Shown here piece after piece: positions 12,851 through 24,952 of a stretch of DNA of 64,000 nt; the first letter of the stretch is position 1; each line of letters starts with the position of its first letter. The notes below the pieces were generated by a model. The model searched no databases. It was not told where the DNA came from and saw nothing but the letters and a program-made list of their open reading frames with translations. Made by a program: the position numbers and the translations under genes. Location: NCBI GenBank assembly GCA_963920575.1, contig OY986973.1:7823601-7887600 (forward strand), in the 5' to 3' direction. The DNA comes from Narthecium ossifragum. Lineage: Eukaryota > Streptophyta > Magnoliopsida > Dioscoreales > Nartheciaceae.

Positions 12851-12886
<36 letters not shown>

Positions 12887-14158
12887 CTTGAGACTTTTCA
12901 GTAGGATGGTAGATTGGAAGGAGAATATCCAATGGATACTCTCTTAATGGTGATGCTTTGGATAAATTTAAGTGGTAACTACAACCAGAAAAGGCAATAA
13001 AGCAATCAGTATATACTGTGACTTCAAGATCTGACATTATATTATTGAAAACAACTTCAGAATCTAACATTATATTATTCAAAATATTCAATAAGTGTAC
13101 AACTTGCTGAGACTTTCATAATTTCAAGGGACAGTAGTATTGTAGAAAAAATAGTCTCACTTTTCTTTCAGATTTCAGGTTTGCTATCAGAGCCTTTTAC
13201 TAAAACAATTCCAGCAAGTTTCCGTCAACAGACAAAACTCATCAAAGGCATGCTTCATGATCTTGTGCTTTGCACCAATGAGGAACCCGTTTCATACCTT
13301 AATTGACAAGAAGTTCACAGTCTTTAAGGTAAAGGCTAAAGCTACTTTACTATCAGCAAGATAAATGAGGCCACTAGAAACTTTTTGCGACTTTGACCTT
13401 TAGCATTATTGAGATGAAAACTTCTTTCACATGCAAGTATGGGCAGTCATATGCTATACCCTTGTTTCTTTAAATCCACTGGAATTTTTTTGAACTTCTT
13501 TCAGCAGCTATCATTAGCTAAAGGAACAACTTTGTCTAGCTTAGTTGTTTATTAGCTAAAGGTGTAACTTGCATCTATCATTCCAATTGCATCACCATTG
13601 CCGAGAGCATTGCAAAATAAAATAACATTCCATCAGATTCTAGAGTATTGCATCTCCAATAGAAAAATCAGCATTAGGTCAATATTCTATCCCTATGTAG
13701 GTCGCTTTTCCCAAGAACTTGGACACATCCAACTGAACCCACTGTGGCTATAGCACATATAAGAACAAAAAGCCAAAACAAGACAAGAAAAGATGAACAT
13801 GATGCTAGTAATCGACAATAAACAACATGTCAAAAGGTCTATTACTCAAGCATACATTCGTCATCGACTTTATCAAAAGATAGCCCAAAAAGTTCCACAA
13901 GAAAGCAAGAAAGTAATCAGGTTTAATGGAGAAAATGCCCAAGTATAGCTTACCTCCACTGGAAAGGATCTCTTTCGTAGAGGGCAACGATGCTAGGGTT
14001 AGAATCGCACCATCGAGCTCTCCATGAGACGCGAGCGAGGTTTAGGCTTTTCGGAATTGGGAACAGAGCTATCGTGTGAATGTTTTCTCCCAAATAGGCG
14101 CAAGTGAGGGCTGTTATTTGGCTGGGCGCGAAGTTTGGCGCGCGGGTATATTTTGTCT
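12832..14158. other. Flank between Helitron and hAT element, with (TA)n
   Basis: A (TA)n run occupies about 12853-12884. At 13180-13306 on the plus strand a block is open after a pyrimidine-rich AG and reads LLSEPFTKTIPASFRQQTK and then LIKGMLHDLVLCTNEEPV before a TGA. It looks like a coding remnant of unknown family. On the minus strand near 14150-13940 a leader-like segment ends at a GTAAGC donor (exon side near 13960) with only a very short upstream ATG frame. It could be a 5' untranslated exon of a minus-strand gene whose intron received the Helitron. Both are weak calls. Confidence 0.35.
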
Positions 14159-14166
14159 CCCAGATG

Positions 14167-14803
14167 TAGAGGTGTCAAAAAAGCCCAAATAGCCCGGCCC
14201 GGTACAGGTCCGGTCCGGACCCGTCAAGGCCATAGCCCGGTCCGGCCCGGGTGTTGGCCCTGCTGAACCGGGCTAATCCGAGTTCAGGGCCGGACCCGTG
14301 CCTATTAGTCTAAAACCCGGTCCGACCCGGCCCGGGTTTTAAAGTAAAGTGAGATATGCCGTATTGAGCAATGTGGGAGCAATGTGGGTCACATTAAGCA
14401 ATAAACAATTGCTCAATGTGACCATAGGGGACCCTGTCACCTGTGACCTGTGACACAGGTCAGTCCCTGTCACCTGTGTCACAGGTGACTGACACAAGTG
14501 TCTGTCAATCACCTGTGACACAGGTGTGGAGGGTCACCTGTGTCCTGTCACCTGTGACACAGGTGACCCTCCGTTTGATAGGCTTAGAATTTTTTTTTTT
14601 TTTAAAGAGAACCGGACCGGGCCAACCGGGCCTAACCGGCCCGGTCCGGTCCGGCCCGGTCACCAAGCGAGGCAGGGCCATAACTGGGCCGGACCGGGTG
14701 AAAGGCCTATTGGGCCCGGTACTGGCCCGGCCCGGTCCGGATGGTTACAAGGGCCAGACCGGGTATTGCCTCCAACCCGGCCCGGCCCGGATGGACACCC
14801 CTA
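14167..14803. mobile_element. Non-autonomous hAT-type element, 637 bp
   Basis: The left end reads TAGAGGTGTCAAAA and the right end inverts to TAGGGGTGTCCATCC. The flanks are cccagatg (14159-14166) and cccatatg (14804-14811), an 8-bp target duplication with one mismatch, as hAT transposases leave. The subterminal DNA is packed with GGCCCGG/CCGGACCGG motifs typical of plant hAT ends. No transposase frame is present. Confidence 0.8.
14434..14577. repeat. Cluster of CACCTGTG-N-CACAGGTG palindromes
   Basis: Inside the hAT element at least three near-perfect palindromes of the form GTCACCTGTG-N-CACAGGTGAC, plus partial copies, are packed into about 145 bp. Each half contains the E-box-like CACCTG/CAGGTG. 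Confidence 0.75.
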
Positions 14804-15029
14804 CCCATATGGGTCTGGATGGCACGCACAACCATATTTGATCGAGTCAAGTCACGTAGCAAGCATCTTCCCAGTTATGTCTAGTCCTTAACTTGGGAGT
14901 TAAAATCATAGGGCTTAGTCAATATTTGGCACATGGTCTAGTCAATAATAGGCCATCTTTGTTATATGAGCATTATTTATATGGATAAATTGAAGTGGTT
15001 CCTGGACAATGTTACCAAGTTGCATATAT

Positions 15030-15519
15030 GGGTGGCAAAACGAGTCACCGGGTCGAGTTCGGGTCAAGTCAAGATAAGGTATCTAGCTCGGATTATAAGC
15101 CCAACCCGAACTAGGTCTGTTTAATAAACAAGTAAGGTTCGACAACCCGAACCTGATCCGTTTTTAAAAGAGTCAATCTGACCTAACCCATCTAATCCAT
15201 TTATAAATGGGTCGAGGTTCGGATGGAGTTGAATTTAATAATTAATGACTCTAAAATCTTATGATTTTTCTTACAATTATGAGTTTAAACGGGTCACAGG
15301 TCGGGATTGTGTTGCGGGTCTGGTCACATTTAATTTTACTTCAAGTTATGAATTTAACCATATCGCGGGTTGTTAAACGGGCCGGTCGTGGCCCGGTCAC
15401 GCGGGTCAAATAAACGGGTCGCTAATGGATTGTCCCATTTTCGACCCTAACAAGCTAATTTCAAGTTTTGAGTCAAATCGGGCATACCCGGTTGCAATCC
15501 AAATTAATTGCCATCCCTC
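15030..15519. mobile_element. Degenerate non-autonomous TIR element, probably hAT-related
   Basis: The left end is gggtggcaaaacgag and the right end inverts to GAGGGATGGCAATTAA. The interior repeats GGGTC/CGGGTC motifs such as cgggtcgagttcgggtc. This pattern of a GGGATGGCAA end with Arg/Gly-codon-like CGGGT subterminal repeats is common among plant hAT MITEs. No clear target duplication was found. Confidence 0.5.
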
Positions 15520-15713
15520 GCTCGTTATATGATTGAACCGTATATAATATCATTAAAAACAAACTAATATTAACATATATCATCCTTACATAACATGATG
15601 GTTAAGAAGTGTATTTTTTTTTGTCCCAATGGCATCCTATGTGGCAGGGTTTATCTTATGTGGCTGCTGATGTGGAGGAGGTAGTGGGGGAAGGGGGAGT
15701 TAGGGGGGGTTAG

Positions 15714-17302
15714 TGATAAGACTTGAAAAGTGCACAAAACACCCTTGTAATTTGGCTTTGTTGGGCCCCGAGCAATGCTGGACTGACTACTTTTATTCCA
15801 TTTCAGGTATAACAGACCCTCCTACGAGTTAGATCAACTTTGGAGCTAAAACAGGGGTATTTTGGCGGTTTTGACAAGTTAGATTGATCGGCCTCAACAG
15901 GTTTGATCGATCCAACTCAACCAACGAGGGGACGATGAACAACGGCTGGATCGATCGAAGTTCAAGAGTTGGATCGATCCAGCGTGGGATGTAGCGCAAC
16001 AACAACGGTTCAATCGATCGGACGAGACTGTTGGATCGATCCAGCACGGGAGTTACCAGCAAGTAAAGGCGTAGGATCGATCGAACTCCAAGAGTTGGAT
16101 CGATCCGGCTCAGGCGTTGCTTGCAAAATCAAGCACTTAAGGAGTAAGATCGATCGAAGTTCAAGAGTCGGATCGATCCGACGCGGCCAGAGGCAAAGAT
16201 CGACGGTTCTGATCTAATCCGTGGGAGGTTGTTTCTTGGGCTATAAGTAGTCATTGTTTAGGGCTTTTCAGGGGCTTTTTTCCAGACGTTTTTGGAGAGT
16301 GTTTACCTATCTTTTCTACATCTTTTCTTCGACGATTCTTTGGAGGAGATCCATGGCGGGAGGAGATCATCAACTTCTACCGATGGATTATCCCCTGAAG
16401 ATGAGTAGCTAAAACCCTAGCCATTGGATTCTTATGATGTAACTAGGGTTTTTACTAGAGATTTCTTAGATCTAGGGTTTGTATACACGATTATTTGGCT
16501 CTTATGGATTGATTATATTTTCTTTATATCTTGGTGTTGATTTCTCGCTGGATGTTTGGATCGTTCTTGCTTGCACTTGATTCTAGAGCTTGTGTATGTT
16601 AGGGCGTGGATTGGATTCGTCCAAATAAGGGGATCATGCTAGTCCCATGATATCTCGGATGGAATCTTATTCGTGATTAGGGATTGTATAGTGCTAGTCC
16701 CACTATAGTAGTGCTAGTCCCACTACGTTCCATCCCTAATCCTTCATGCATCTTACCTTTGTAGTTCCGGCCATTGAGATGCGAAGACATCTCGATTTTA
16801 CACCTAAATCCATTTCTATGGCATTGTTTGCGATGAACTCATCTGACTAAGAGGGTTCATTAGCAGTGAACGTAACTAATCATTCGGTCACTGATATTTC
16901 GATAATTGTTCCTGCCGACAAGGAATCCTAAACAGAACTTGTCGAGTGATAAGAAGAACTAGCCATTCACTTATCAACTTTTAGGAAGCCATTCATCGTG
17001 TTTGCATGCCCTGATCTTAGGAAAACATGGTAGATCCTTAGTTACTGATTAAGAATCCTGTGGTCCTTTCTCTCATATTCATCAATCTTCTAGCATAGTT
17101 TTAGTTTAATTTCAATCTGCAATCTTTTCCCAACTCATTAGTAGGAGACTTGCTAAGTGTTCAATTTCAATCCCTTAAATCCCTGTGGACTCGACTCGAA
17201 CTCTCCACTATCTACTAGTTCTTAGTAGTTAAACTAGAGCACCGGAATATATTGTAATTTTGGTCAGACTTGTTAAGCCACGACACTTTTCAAGTCGTAT
17301 CA
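15714..17302 (+). repeat. 5' LTR of Athila element
   Basis: Starts TGATAAGACTTGAAAAGTG and ends with the near inverse CACTTTTCAAGTCGTATCA. It contains an array of GATCGATC palindromes at about 15870-16200. The array is followed by a leader-like segment with gggctataagtag at about 16239, a possible TATA-type promoter. Confidence 0.93.
15870..16200. repeat. GATCGATC palindrome array in the 5' LTR
   Basis: Eight perfect GATCGATC 8-mers plus degenerate copies lie in about 330 bp. Three composite 33-bp units (15948-15980, 16074-16106, 16147-16179) share the plan GATCGATCGAA, then a CAAGAGT spacer, then GGATCGATCC. The 3' LTR keeps the same array and has ten perfect 8-mers. Confidence 0.9.
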
Positions 17303-17307
17303 AAATT

Positions 17308-17327
17308 TCGACGCCGTTGCCGGGGAA
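17308..17327 (+). other. Primer-binding site, tRNA-Asp type
   Basis: A few bases after the LTR the sequence reads cgacgccgttgccgggga. Athila-group elements usually carry TGGCGCCGTTGCCGGGGA here, complementary to a tRNA-Asp 3' end. The first bases differ in this copy. Confidence 0.75.
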
Positions 17328-17535
17328 TTTCGCGGTGTTTTGAGTTGTTTACTTAGTATAGTTTCTTGCTTATCAGTTGTTTATTATATAAAAGACCAAA
17401 AAATAGTTTCAGTATTAATATTTTCATATCTTTTTGCGATCAGTAGTTGAAGAACGAAGCGGCATCCTTCCGAGCGGCGAAGGAGCGAACGCCGACAACA
17501 CATCATCGAGATTGCACTGTTTGTATTTCTAAATC

Positions 17536-20373
17536 TTGGATAATTTTTATGATGTGTGGATGAGTGATGATAAGGACCCAGATCTTTCTCTCACGTTGAA
17601 AGAATTCTTTGCTTCTTGTTCTGCATCACATAAATTGTCAGTTTCTTCCTCTACTCATTTAGTCATGGATAACCCTGAGGACAATCCTGGACCTAATGAC
17701 AATCCCAACCAACCTGAAAACCAGGGTCGTAGGGCCATGAAAGATTTTTATGTTCCAACCTCTTTCACTTCTAACTCCTGTATTCAACCTCCGGTAATTG
17801 GAGCGGCCCATTATGAGATTAAACCACAATTTTTACAATCCTTACCGACTTTCCATGGCTTATCTCATGAGGACCCCTACAACCATATAGAGGAATTTAT
17901 TCTGATTAGTTCTACAGTGAGGGTAAATAATTTTACCGAAGATGCTTGGAGACTTAAATTATTTCCTTTTATCCTAAAAGGTAAAGCTAAACATTGGCTT
18001 ACCTTTCTAAAACCTCGATCAATCACTACGTGGCCTCAATTACAAGCTCAATTTCTTGAGAAATTTTTCCCGATTACCAAGACGAGTGACCTTCGCCATG
18101 AAATTTCATCCTTTAGACAAGCCGACGATGAAGCATTTCATGAGGCTTGGGATCGTTATAGGGAACTCCTTAGGAAATGTCCCCACCACCAATTTCCTCA
18201 ATGGGCCATAGTAGAGCATTTCTACAAGGGTCTTAAGGAAAAACATCAATTAATTATAGATGCTGCGTGTGGGGGAGTTTTCATTACCAACCCCCTTGAC
18301 GATTCTTGGAGGCTTTTTGAGAGACTTGCTGAAAACTCTCAACATCACGCCACCTCCTCGAGGAATAATCGCGGGCCTTCCACCCAATCCAATCCTCGAG
18401 GAATTCTTGAATTAAATGAGTCAACCCGTCTTGCTCAACAGGTTGATGCATTGAGTAGGAAACTAGATCATGTTCTTACTCAAACAACAAATCAGGTGGA
18501 TTCATCTATTCCTCCTACGCTTCCATCGTCCGGAGAAATCTGTTTCTTGTGTTCTACTCCTGGTCACGATGTCACTGACTGCCATTTGGCATGTCATTAT
18601 CCTGAGTTAGTACAGGAACACATTAATGCCGTTTATGGTCAATCTAAACCAGCTTATGATCCTTATTCAAATTCTTACAACCCTGGTTTAAGAGATCATC
18701 CGAATTTTTCGTGGAGGACACCAAGCCAACAACCAAATTCTTTTAATTCTAGGCCATCCATAGGTGCTCATACTATGAATTATCCTCCAAAATTCCAATC
18801 ATCATATCCTACCAACTCTCAAGGCCAAACTTCGTCATTTCGACCTCCATATCGGCCTTTTCAAAATCAAACATCTCAATCTTGGGGAAACAAACCGTAT
18901 GTACCTCCCCAGAGTCAAGGACCCCAAAATCACTCAGCTCTTCATCCACAGCAACAAAATCAAGGTCCACACAACGATGAGTTGACCCAATTAGTACACT
19001 CTCATTCTCAAACTCTGGCAAAGATAGAGGCCCAATTAGGTCAATTGGCTAATGCATTGTCTAGAAGAGAAGACGGACAATTACCGAGTCAGTCTATTCC
19101 TAATCCCAAAGGCCAACATCATGTAGACTCATCGCATGAACAAGTACAAGCTGTGACAACCCTTCGTAGTGGTAAAACTTTTGCCAATATTGAGCAACCT
19201 GAAGGAACCACAGATAAACAAGATTTACATGCATCTCATTCTCAGACATCATTGCACAATAACTCATGTGCATCAAAGGAACCTGGTTCATCCTCCGACA
19301 CTCCACATTCAAATCATCATGACTCCATTGGAGATTTACATGCATCACCACACATGGCATCATCTAATGAAAAAGAACCAAATCCCACAACATATATTCC
19401 CAAGGTTCCTTTCCCTGAAGCTTTAGCAGATCCTACTTCCACTCTATTCAAAAATTCAAAAATAGATGAGATGATGGAGGTGTTTAAAAAAGTGCATAGT
19501 AATCTTCCTCTGCTTGATGCCATCAAACACATTCCATCTTATGCCAAATTCCTCAATGACCTTTGCACACATAAACGACAGTCTAGGTCACATGTGTCTA
19601 AGAAGATTTTCCTGACCGAGCAAGTTAGTTCAATTCTTCGATGTGATCTTCCTCCTAAGCTCAAGGATCCTGGCACCCCCACAATCTCATGCATTATAGG
19701 AAATCACACGATTGATGGAGCACTACTGGATTTGGGTGCAAGTGTCAACCTCATGCCTTTCTCCTTATATTCTAAGTTTGGTATAGGAGAATTGAAACCT
19801 ACGGCCATGACCCTACAATTAGCTGATCGATCAATTAAGACCCCAAGAGGAATCCTTGAAGATGTTTTGGTTAAGGTTGATCGGTGCGTATTTCCAGTTG
19901 ACTTTGTGGTGTTAGACATGGAACCGGGAGTGCAAACAAAAAAATCGGTCCCTATAATCCTTGGCCGACCCTTCTTGGCTACAGCCAATGCTTGTATTAA
20001 CTGTAGGGATGGTTTCATGACGGTCACATTTGGTAATATGGAATTACGTTTGAATATATTTCATGCTTCAAAGAATCATGTGTATGATGATGACTGCTTT
20101 ATGGTTGATACCTTGGTTAATGAGGATGAGATAATGAGTTGTATTGATGATACATTACCTGTGTTGTTGTTGAATGATGACACTCCGTGTGGGAGTTTTG
20201 AGAGTGGTTGTCACATGTCTATGGTGGTTGAAGACGATGTTTTTAAACATTATGTGTCACATGTGCATGAAGATGTTTTGAGTACGGATGTAGTGTTTCC
20301 GGTTGTGAACAATGAAAAAATGATTTGGATGGTTTTTGATCGGTTTTCAAGTCTGAAAATGACAACGTTTTAA
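17536..20373 (+). CDS. Athila gag-protease polyprotein (945 aa)
   Basis: Gag forms the virus-like particle that packages the element RNA, and the protease matures it. The gag core spans about residues 95-250 (for example [19 protein letters not shown] and [20 protein letters not shown]). A zinc knuckle of the form C-X2-C-X4-H-X4-C sits near residue 337 ([14 protein letters not shown]). A low-complexity Gln/Asn/Ser/Pro linker follows, then a coiled-coil-like segment with [13 protein letters not shown]. The retropepsin domain near residues 715-800 has the active-site box [12 protein letters not shown], with Leu where cellular retropepsins have Thr or Ser, as is usual in Athila. The frame ends at TAA 20371-20373. 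Pol continues in the -1 frame, with an overlap of about 30-40 nt. The first ATG at 17536 follows the PBS by about 210 nt. Gag and pol are often one frame in this group, so the split is probably an indel, although programmed frameshifting cannot be excluded. Confidence 0.92.
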   Translation: MDNFYDVWMSDDKDPDLSLTLKEFFASCSASHKLSVSSSTHLVMDNPEDNPGPNDNPNQPENQGRRAMKDFYVPTSFTSNSCIQPPVIGAAHYEIKPQFLQSLPTFHGLSHEDPYNHIEEFILISSTVRVNNFTEDAWRLKLFPFILKGKAKHWLTFLKPRSITTWPQLQAQFLEKFFPITKTSDLRHEISSFRQADDEAFHEAWDRYRELLRKCPHHQFPQWAIVEHFYKGLKEKHQLIIDAACGGVFITNPLDDSWRLFERLAENSQHHATSSRNNRGPSTQSNPRGILELNESTRLAQQVDALSRKLDHVLTQTTNQVDSSIPPTLPSSGEICFLCSTPGHDVTDCHLACHYPELVQEHINAVYGQSKPAYDPYSNSYNPGLRDHPNFSWRTPSQQPNSFNSRPSIGAHTMNYPPKFQSSYPTNSQGQTSSFRPPYRPFQNQTSQSWGNKPYVPPQSQGPQNHSALHPQQQNQGPHNDELTQLVHSHSQTLAKIEAQLGQLANALSRREDGQLPSQSIPNPKGQHHVDSSHEQVQAVTTLRSGKTFANIEQPEGTTDKQDLHASHSQTSLHNNSCASKEPGSSSDTPHSNHHDSIGDLHASPHMASSNEKEPNPTTYIPKVPFPEALADPTSTLFKNSKIDEMMEVFKKVHSNLPLLDAIKHIPSYAKFLNDLCTHKRQSRSHVSKKIFLTEQVSSILRCDLPPKLKDPGTPTISCIIGNHTIDGALLDLGASVNLMPFSLYSKFGIGELKPTAMTLQLADRSIKTPRGILEDVLVKVDRCVFPVDFVVLDMEPGVQTKKSVPIILGRPFLATANACINCRDGFMTVTFGNMELRLNIFHASKNHVYDDDCFMVDTLVNEDEIMSCIDDTLPVLLLNDDTPCGSFESGCHMSMVVEDDVFKHYVSHVHEDVLSTDVVFPVVNNEKMIWMVFDRFSSLKMTTF

Positions 20374-20405
20374 AGGATTTTAACGATCTTGATGTCATTA
20401 CTGAT

Positions 20406-23399
20406 GTGTGCGGTCTTTCCTGGAAAAAGCCTCTCCTTGAGCCTTTACCTCCTACTTCCTCAATTCCGGCTGTACCTTCTTTGATCACACCACCATCTTT
20501 GGAGCTGAAAACGTTGCCATCCAATTTAAAATATGCCTTCCTTGGACCTGAATCTACCCTTTCAGTAATTATCTCGTCTGCGTTAACCATTGATCAAGAG
20601 CATCAATTACTTGACATCCTTAAACTGCATAAAAGAGCTGTAGGGTGGTCCATTGGTGATCTTAAAGGCATTGATCCTTCGATTTGCATGCATCGCAGAC
20701 TCTTAGAGGATGAAACTAAATGTGTCCGGGAGATGCAACGCCGGCTCAACCCTCTTATGAAAGATGTTGTAATGAAGGAAGTAATTAAACTTTTAGACGC
20801 AGGGATCATTTATCCGATCTCAGACTCTAAATGGATTAGTCCTACTCAAGTCGTTCCAAAAAAATCTGGTATCACAGTGGTTAAAAATGAAAAAGGGGAG
20901 GATATCCCAACTAGACAGACCACAGGGTGGAGAGTTTGTATCGATTATAGGTGCCTTAACGCTTTAACTCGTAAAGATCATTTTCCATTGCCCTTCATTG
21001 ACCAGATTTTAGAACGATTATCAGGCCAAGCCTATTATTGTTTCCTTGACGGCTACTCTGGTTATAATCAAGTCGCCATCAATCCTAATGATCAGGAGAA
21101 GACAACCTTTACATGTCCGTATGGAACATTCGCTTATCGTCGCATGCCTTTTGGCCTTTGCAATGCTCCAGCGACATTTCAACGTTGCATGCTTGCTATT
21201 TTCGGGGATATGATTGAACAGTTTCTAGAGATATTTATGGATGACTTCTCTATGTTTGGCCAGTCTTTTAACTCATGCCTTGCAAACCTATCTAAAGTCC
21301 TTGCTAGGTGTGAGAAAACTAATCTGGTGTTGAGTTGGGAAAAGAGCCATTTTATGGTTACAGAAGGTATCGTTCTCGGCCACGTCATTTCAAGTCGGGA
21401 GATTGAGGTAGATAAAGCTAAGTTGGAGCTTATTTCTAAACTCTCGCCTCCTTCGTCAGTGCGTCAAATTCGGTCATTCCTGGGTCACGCCGGGTTCTAT
21501 CGGAGGTTTATTAAGGATTTCAGTAAAATCTCCCGACCGTTATGTGCTCTATTGGTTAAAGATGTTCCATTTGTGTTCGATCAGTCTTGTCTTCATGCCT
21601 TTCATGTCCTGCGTGATTCACTCTCGTCAGCACCGATTGTCCATTCTCCTGATTATAACCATCCTTTTGAAATCATGTGTGACGCATCCGATCACGCGAT
21701 AGGTGTTGTGTTGGGACAAACTATTGATAAACTACCTCGTGTCATCTACTATGCTAGTAAGACGTTGAATGAAGCCCAGGTGAATTACACGACTACTGAG
21801 AAAGAGTTACTGGCTGTGATTTTTTCCTTAGAAAAGTTTCGGTCCTATCTTCTTGAATCAAAAGTCATAATTTTTACCGATCATTCAGCCCTTAGGTATC
21901 TTGTTTCTAAGAAAGAGCTTAAACCTCGATTAATTCGTTGGATTTTGCTTCTCCAAGAGTTCGATCTGGAATTACGAGATAAAAAGGGAGCTTTAAACGT
22001 GGTAGCCGATCACCTGTCTCGTCTTCCTGTTGATGTCATTAATGATTCATCCCCGATCGATGATACCTTCCCTGATGAATATTTATTGGCTGTTGATCAA
22101 GCACCAAAACCGTGGTTTGCACACATCGTAAATTATCTTGTTTCTGGATTCACTCCTGCTCATTGGAATAAACTAGATCGAGATAAATTCTTTTCGAAAG
22201 TTAAATCCAATGTGTGGAATGATCCCATCCTTTTTAAATACTGTCCGGATCAGATTATGAAATGTTGTGTACCCGAATCTGAAATAATCTCCATTCTGAC
22301 TTCATGCCACTCTCATGCATGTGGAGGACACTTTTCAGGGCGTAGAACCGCAGCCAAGATTTTTCAATCTGGTTTTTATTGGCCCTCGATTTTTCGTGAT
22401 GCTCATAGTTTTTCAAAAGCTTGCGTTCGTTGTCAACAGTTAGGGAGTATTTCGCATCGAAATGAAATGCCTCAAAATCCGATTATTGAATGTGAAGTAT
22501 TTGATGTTTGGGGTATTGATTTTATGGGCCCGTTTCCTCCTTCGAATGGCTACATCTACATTTTATTAGCTGTTGATTACGTTTCGAAATGGATTGAAGC
22601 CATAGCGACTAAGACCAATGATCACCGAGTCGTTGTCAAATTTCTTCATTCTAACATTTTCTCTCAGTTTGGTCATCCTCGAGCGATTATAAGTGATGGC
22701 GGATCACATTTTATGAATAGATATTTCCGTCACACTCTCGATAAGTATAATATTTCCCATAAGGTTGCCACCCCATATCACCCTCAGACCAGTGGGCAGG
22801 TAGAGGTGTCTAATAGGGAGATCAAACGCATCCTGGAGAAAGTCGTGCGGTTGGATAGAAAGGATTGGTCTATGCGCTTGAATGAAGCATTATGGGCATA
22901 TAGAATGGCATTTAAAACACCCATAGGGATGTCACCGTATTGTATGGTCTATGGTAAGCATTGCCGCTTACCAGTGAATCTCATGGATAGAGTGTGGTTA
23001 ACTATTAAAGAGGTTAATTGGTTACCTACGGGTCAGAGTACTCGTCTGCTCCAACTCAATGAGTTGGAGGAAATACGTAATGACGCCTATGATAATGCTC
23101 TTATTTATAAGGCTCGAACTAAGGCGTACCATGATCGGTTCATTCATCAAAAAACTTTTAATGTGGGAGATAGGGTGTGGTTATTTAACGCTAGATTACG
23201 GCTTTTCCCAGGGAAACTGAAATCTAGATGGACTGGTCCATTCGAAGTTACTCAAGTTTTTCCTCATGGGGCTGTTGAACTCCGCAATCCTAACTCTGAT
23301 TCCACCTTCAAAGTGAATGGCCAAAGGTTGAAACAATACATAGAAAATCCTCTGACCTTAGAAGCCACACAGAGGTTGCATGAACCACTTTCTAAGTAG
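20406..23399 (+). CDS. Athila pol: reverse transcriptase, RNase H, integrase (997 aa)
   Basis: Copies the RNA genome to DNA and inserts it. The frame is open from upstream of 20406 (from about 20337), where the codon is GTG, so the protein probably begins in the gag frame rather than with its own Met. [15 protein letters not shown] near residue 175, [10 protein letters not shown] near 220, [13 protein letters not shown] near 247, and the catalytic box IFMDDF near 277 (the YxDD motif as FMDD). RNase [11 protein letters not shown] near 424, [10 protein letters not shown] near 465, [10 protein letters not shown] near 490, VADHLSRLP near 535. Integrase: HHCC zinc finger (H near 637, CVRCQQLG near 674) and the DDE triad in WGIDFMG (near 703), IISDGGSHF (near 763) and [11 protein letters not shown] (near 799). 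A GPF module (RWTGPFEV, near 940) lies at the C-terminus. No chromodomain follows. All catalytic residues are present. Confidence 0.94.
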   Translation: MCGLSWKKPLLEPLPPTSSIPAVPSLITPPSLELKTLPSNLKYAFLGPESTLSVIISSALTIDQEHQLLDILKLHKRAVGWSIGDLKGIDPSICMHRRLLEDETKCVREMQRRLNPLMKDVVMKEVIKLLDAGIIYPISDSKWISPTQVVPKKSGITVVKNEKGEDIPTRQTTGWRVCIDYRCLNALTRKDHFPLPFIDQILERLSGQAYYCFLDGYSGYNQVAINPNDQEKTTFTCPYGTFAYRRMPFGLCNAPATFQRCMLAIFGDMIEQFLEIFMDDFSMFGQSFNSCLANLSKVLARCEKTNLVLSWEKSHFMVTEGIVLGHVISSREIEVDKAKLELISKLSPPSSVRQIRSFLGHAGFYRRFIKDFSKISRPLCALLVKDVPFVFDQSCLHAFHVLRDSLSSAPIVHSPDYNHPFEIMCDASDHAIGVVLGQTIDKLPRVIYYASKTLNEAQVNYTTTEKELLAVIFSLEKFRSYLLESKVIIFTDHSALRYLVSKKELKPRLIRWILLLQEFDLELRDKKGALNVVADHLSRLPVDVINDSSPIDDTFPDEYLLAVDQAPKPWFAHIVNYLVSGFTPAHWNKLDRDKFFSKVKSNVWNDPILFKYCPDQIMKCCVPESEIISILTSCHSHACGGHFSGRRTAAKIFQSGFYWPSIFRDAHSFSKACVRCQQLGSISHRNEMPQNPIIECEVFDVWGIDFMGPFPPSNGYIYILLAVDYVSKWIEAIATKTNDHRVVVKFLHSNIFSQFGHPRAIISDGGSHFMNRYFRHTLDKYNISHKVATPYHPQTSGQVEVSNREIKRILEKVVRLDRKDWSMRLNEALWAYRMAFKTPIGMSPYCMVYGKHCRLPVNLMDRVWLTIKEVNWLPTGQSTRLLQLNELEEIRNDAYDNALIYKARTKAYHDRFIHQKTFNVGDRVWLFNARLRLFPGKLKSRWTGPFEVTQVFPHGAVELRNPNSDSTFKVNGQRLKQYIENPLTLEATQRLHEPLSK

Positions 23400-24952
23400 T
23401 TGCGCTTTCATGGCGTCAAGCTCGAGACGTTAAACCAAGCGCTTGATGGGAGGCAACCCATCCGTTTTGTGTGTTTTTTTGTTTTGGTTTCTTTCACGTT
23501 TTCTTTGCATGCTTGCGTATTTTCTACTTAGTTGCTTTGTTGATTTTGGTTGTCTGATAATTCTGTCATCGCTGTCCGTGACTGGTCGTGTTAATGGTGA
23601 ACTTTGGGATGTCCGTGCTTGACTTCTTTTGGCCTGGAGAGGTTCATATTTTCACAGGGTTCGCAGCAGCTTAATTTCCAGATTTCTTTTGGATTTTCTC
23701 GCATTTCGGTCCGACCGATCGATCTAGCCAAGTAGGACCGATCGATCCTTCTTTGCGTCAAGCATTATCTTCTTCGTTTTGTAGTTGGATCGATCCATCC
23801 CATGGTGTCCGATCGCTCCAAGCTGTGTCTTTATGATTGACAGAACATGGTGTTTTTGCCTCGCAAGCACCCGATCGATCGGTTTTTCGCTCCGTCTTGG
23901 CTTGACTCCTGGCTATAGTTGGATCGATCGGGTCTTGAGAATGGGACCGATCCGTCTTGTGCATTTAATCGTGACAGAGCGTAGTGTTTTTGGCACTACA
24001 ACGTTCGATTGATCCCTCTTTCGCTCCGACAATGTGAGATACTAGTTGCGCGGGTTCGATCGATCCGTCATAGCGAGTCCGATCGATCCGAGGGGGTATT
24101 TATTGGTGATAGAGCGTGGTGTTTTTGGCCCTACAACGTTCGATCGATCCTTCTATCGATCGCTCACTTTGAGCGAAGTTGAGTAGGTTCGATCGATCCT
24201 TCTCACCAAGTTTGATCGCTTGGGCACCTTTATTCGCTATGTTTCATCGGAGTACACCTTATGCGACCACGTGGCGATGGATCAATCTACCTGTTCTAGG
24301 CCGATCGATCCAGCTCGAACCGTTTGAATACTTACATCTTTCGCGCCGCGGCCGTCGTCGTCCCCAACTCGGACTCGATTCCGAGTCTATCCATACCTCT
24401 TCGCCGCCTTTTTATTCTCATCCTTACTTCATCTCTGAGTCATACCGAGTGCCCTAGTTCAATTTTTGTTGTTCCGCGGCCGCCGTAGTGCAGCCCATCT
24501 TCGGCGCCCGGCTTGGGAGTTCCACCTTCATCACTGCTTCCGGCGTGTTCCTCCAGGCGATTGAAGCTTTCCGGTAAGAGTCCCAGGCGTCATCTTCATA
24601 TCTCCGCCGCATGTGTTCGTCTCTTGTGTGTATGTTTACGGTGGAACCCATGGTTTTTGCCATGGTTTCCAACCATTGGCTCCGGCAACCATTGCCCGCG
24701 TCCTCCACAGTCCTCTCGCAGGTTCCGTGTTTGTCTAACCCGCCGTTATGCATGTTAGCCATTCTCTTCTCCCTTCAACCGTTAACCATCGTTTTCTTGA
24801 ATCTTTCCCCATCCTCTGTTCTACTCTGTGTAGTTCTTCCGTCACTCCGTGATGGATCGATCGGCCACTGCTAGTCCGATCAATCCAGCCCTATCCAGTC
24901 ATTCGTATTCTGTCTTCTCTTACCAATTATCTCGGATGCAGGGTTACTCTCC
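23400..24952 (+). other. Spacer after pol with a second GATCGATC array
   Basis: Begins with a segment ending cgcttgatgggaggcaaccc, which recurs after the gag-protease frame of the second Athila (37447 onward), so it is an ancestral element feature. From about 23712 to 24310 at least nine perfect GATCGATC copies are spaced irregularly, with several degenerate ones. Short frames through it encode Asp-Arg-Ser repeats that merely translate the array. I see no gene. Confidence 0.7.

Noticed and set aside
15870..16200. CRISPR-like regular repeats in the Athila LTR
   Set aside because: The repeats are short palindromes with uneven spacing inside an LTR of a plant retrotransposon. No cas genes and the wrong kind of genome.
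15829..16217. Asp-Arg-Ser-Ile repeat proteins read from the LTRs and arrays
   Set aside because: They are mechanical translations of GATCGATC on both strands and occur wherever the array does.
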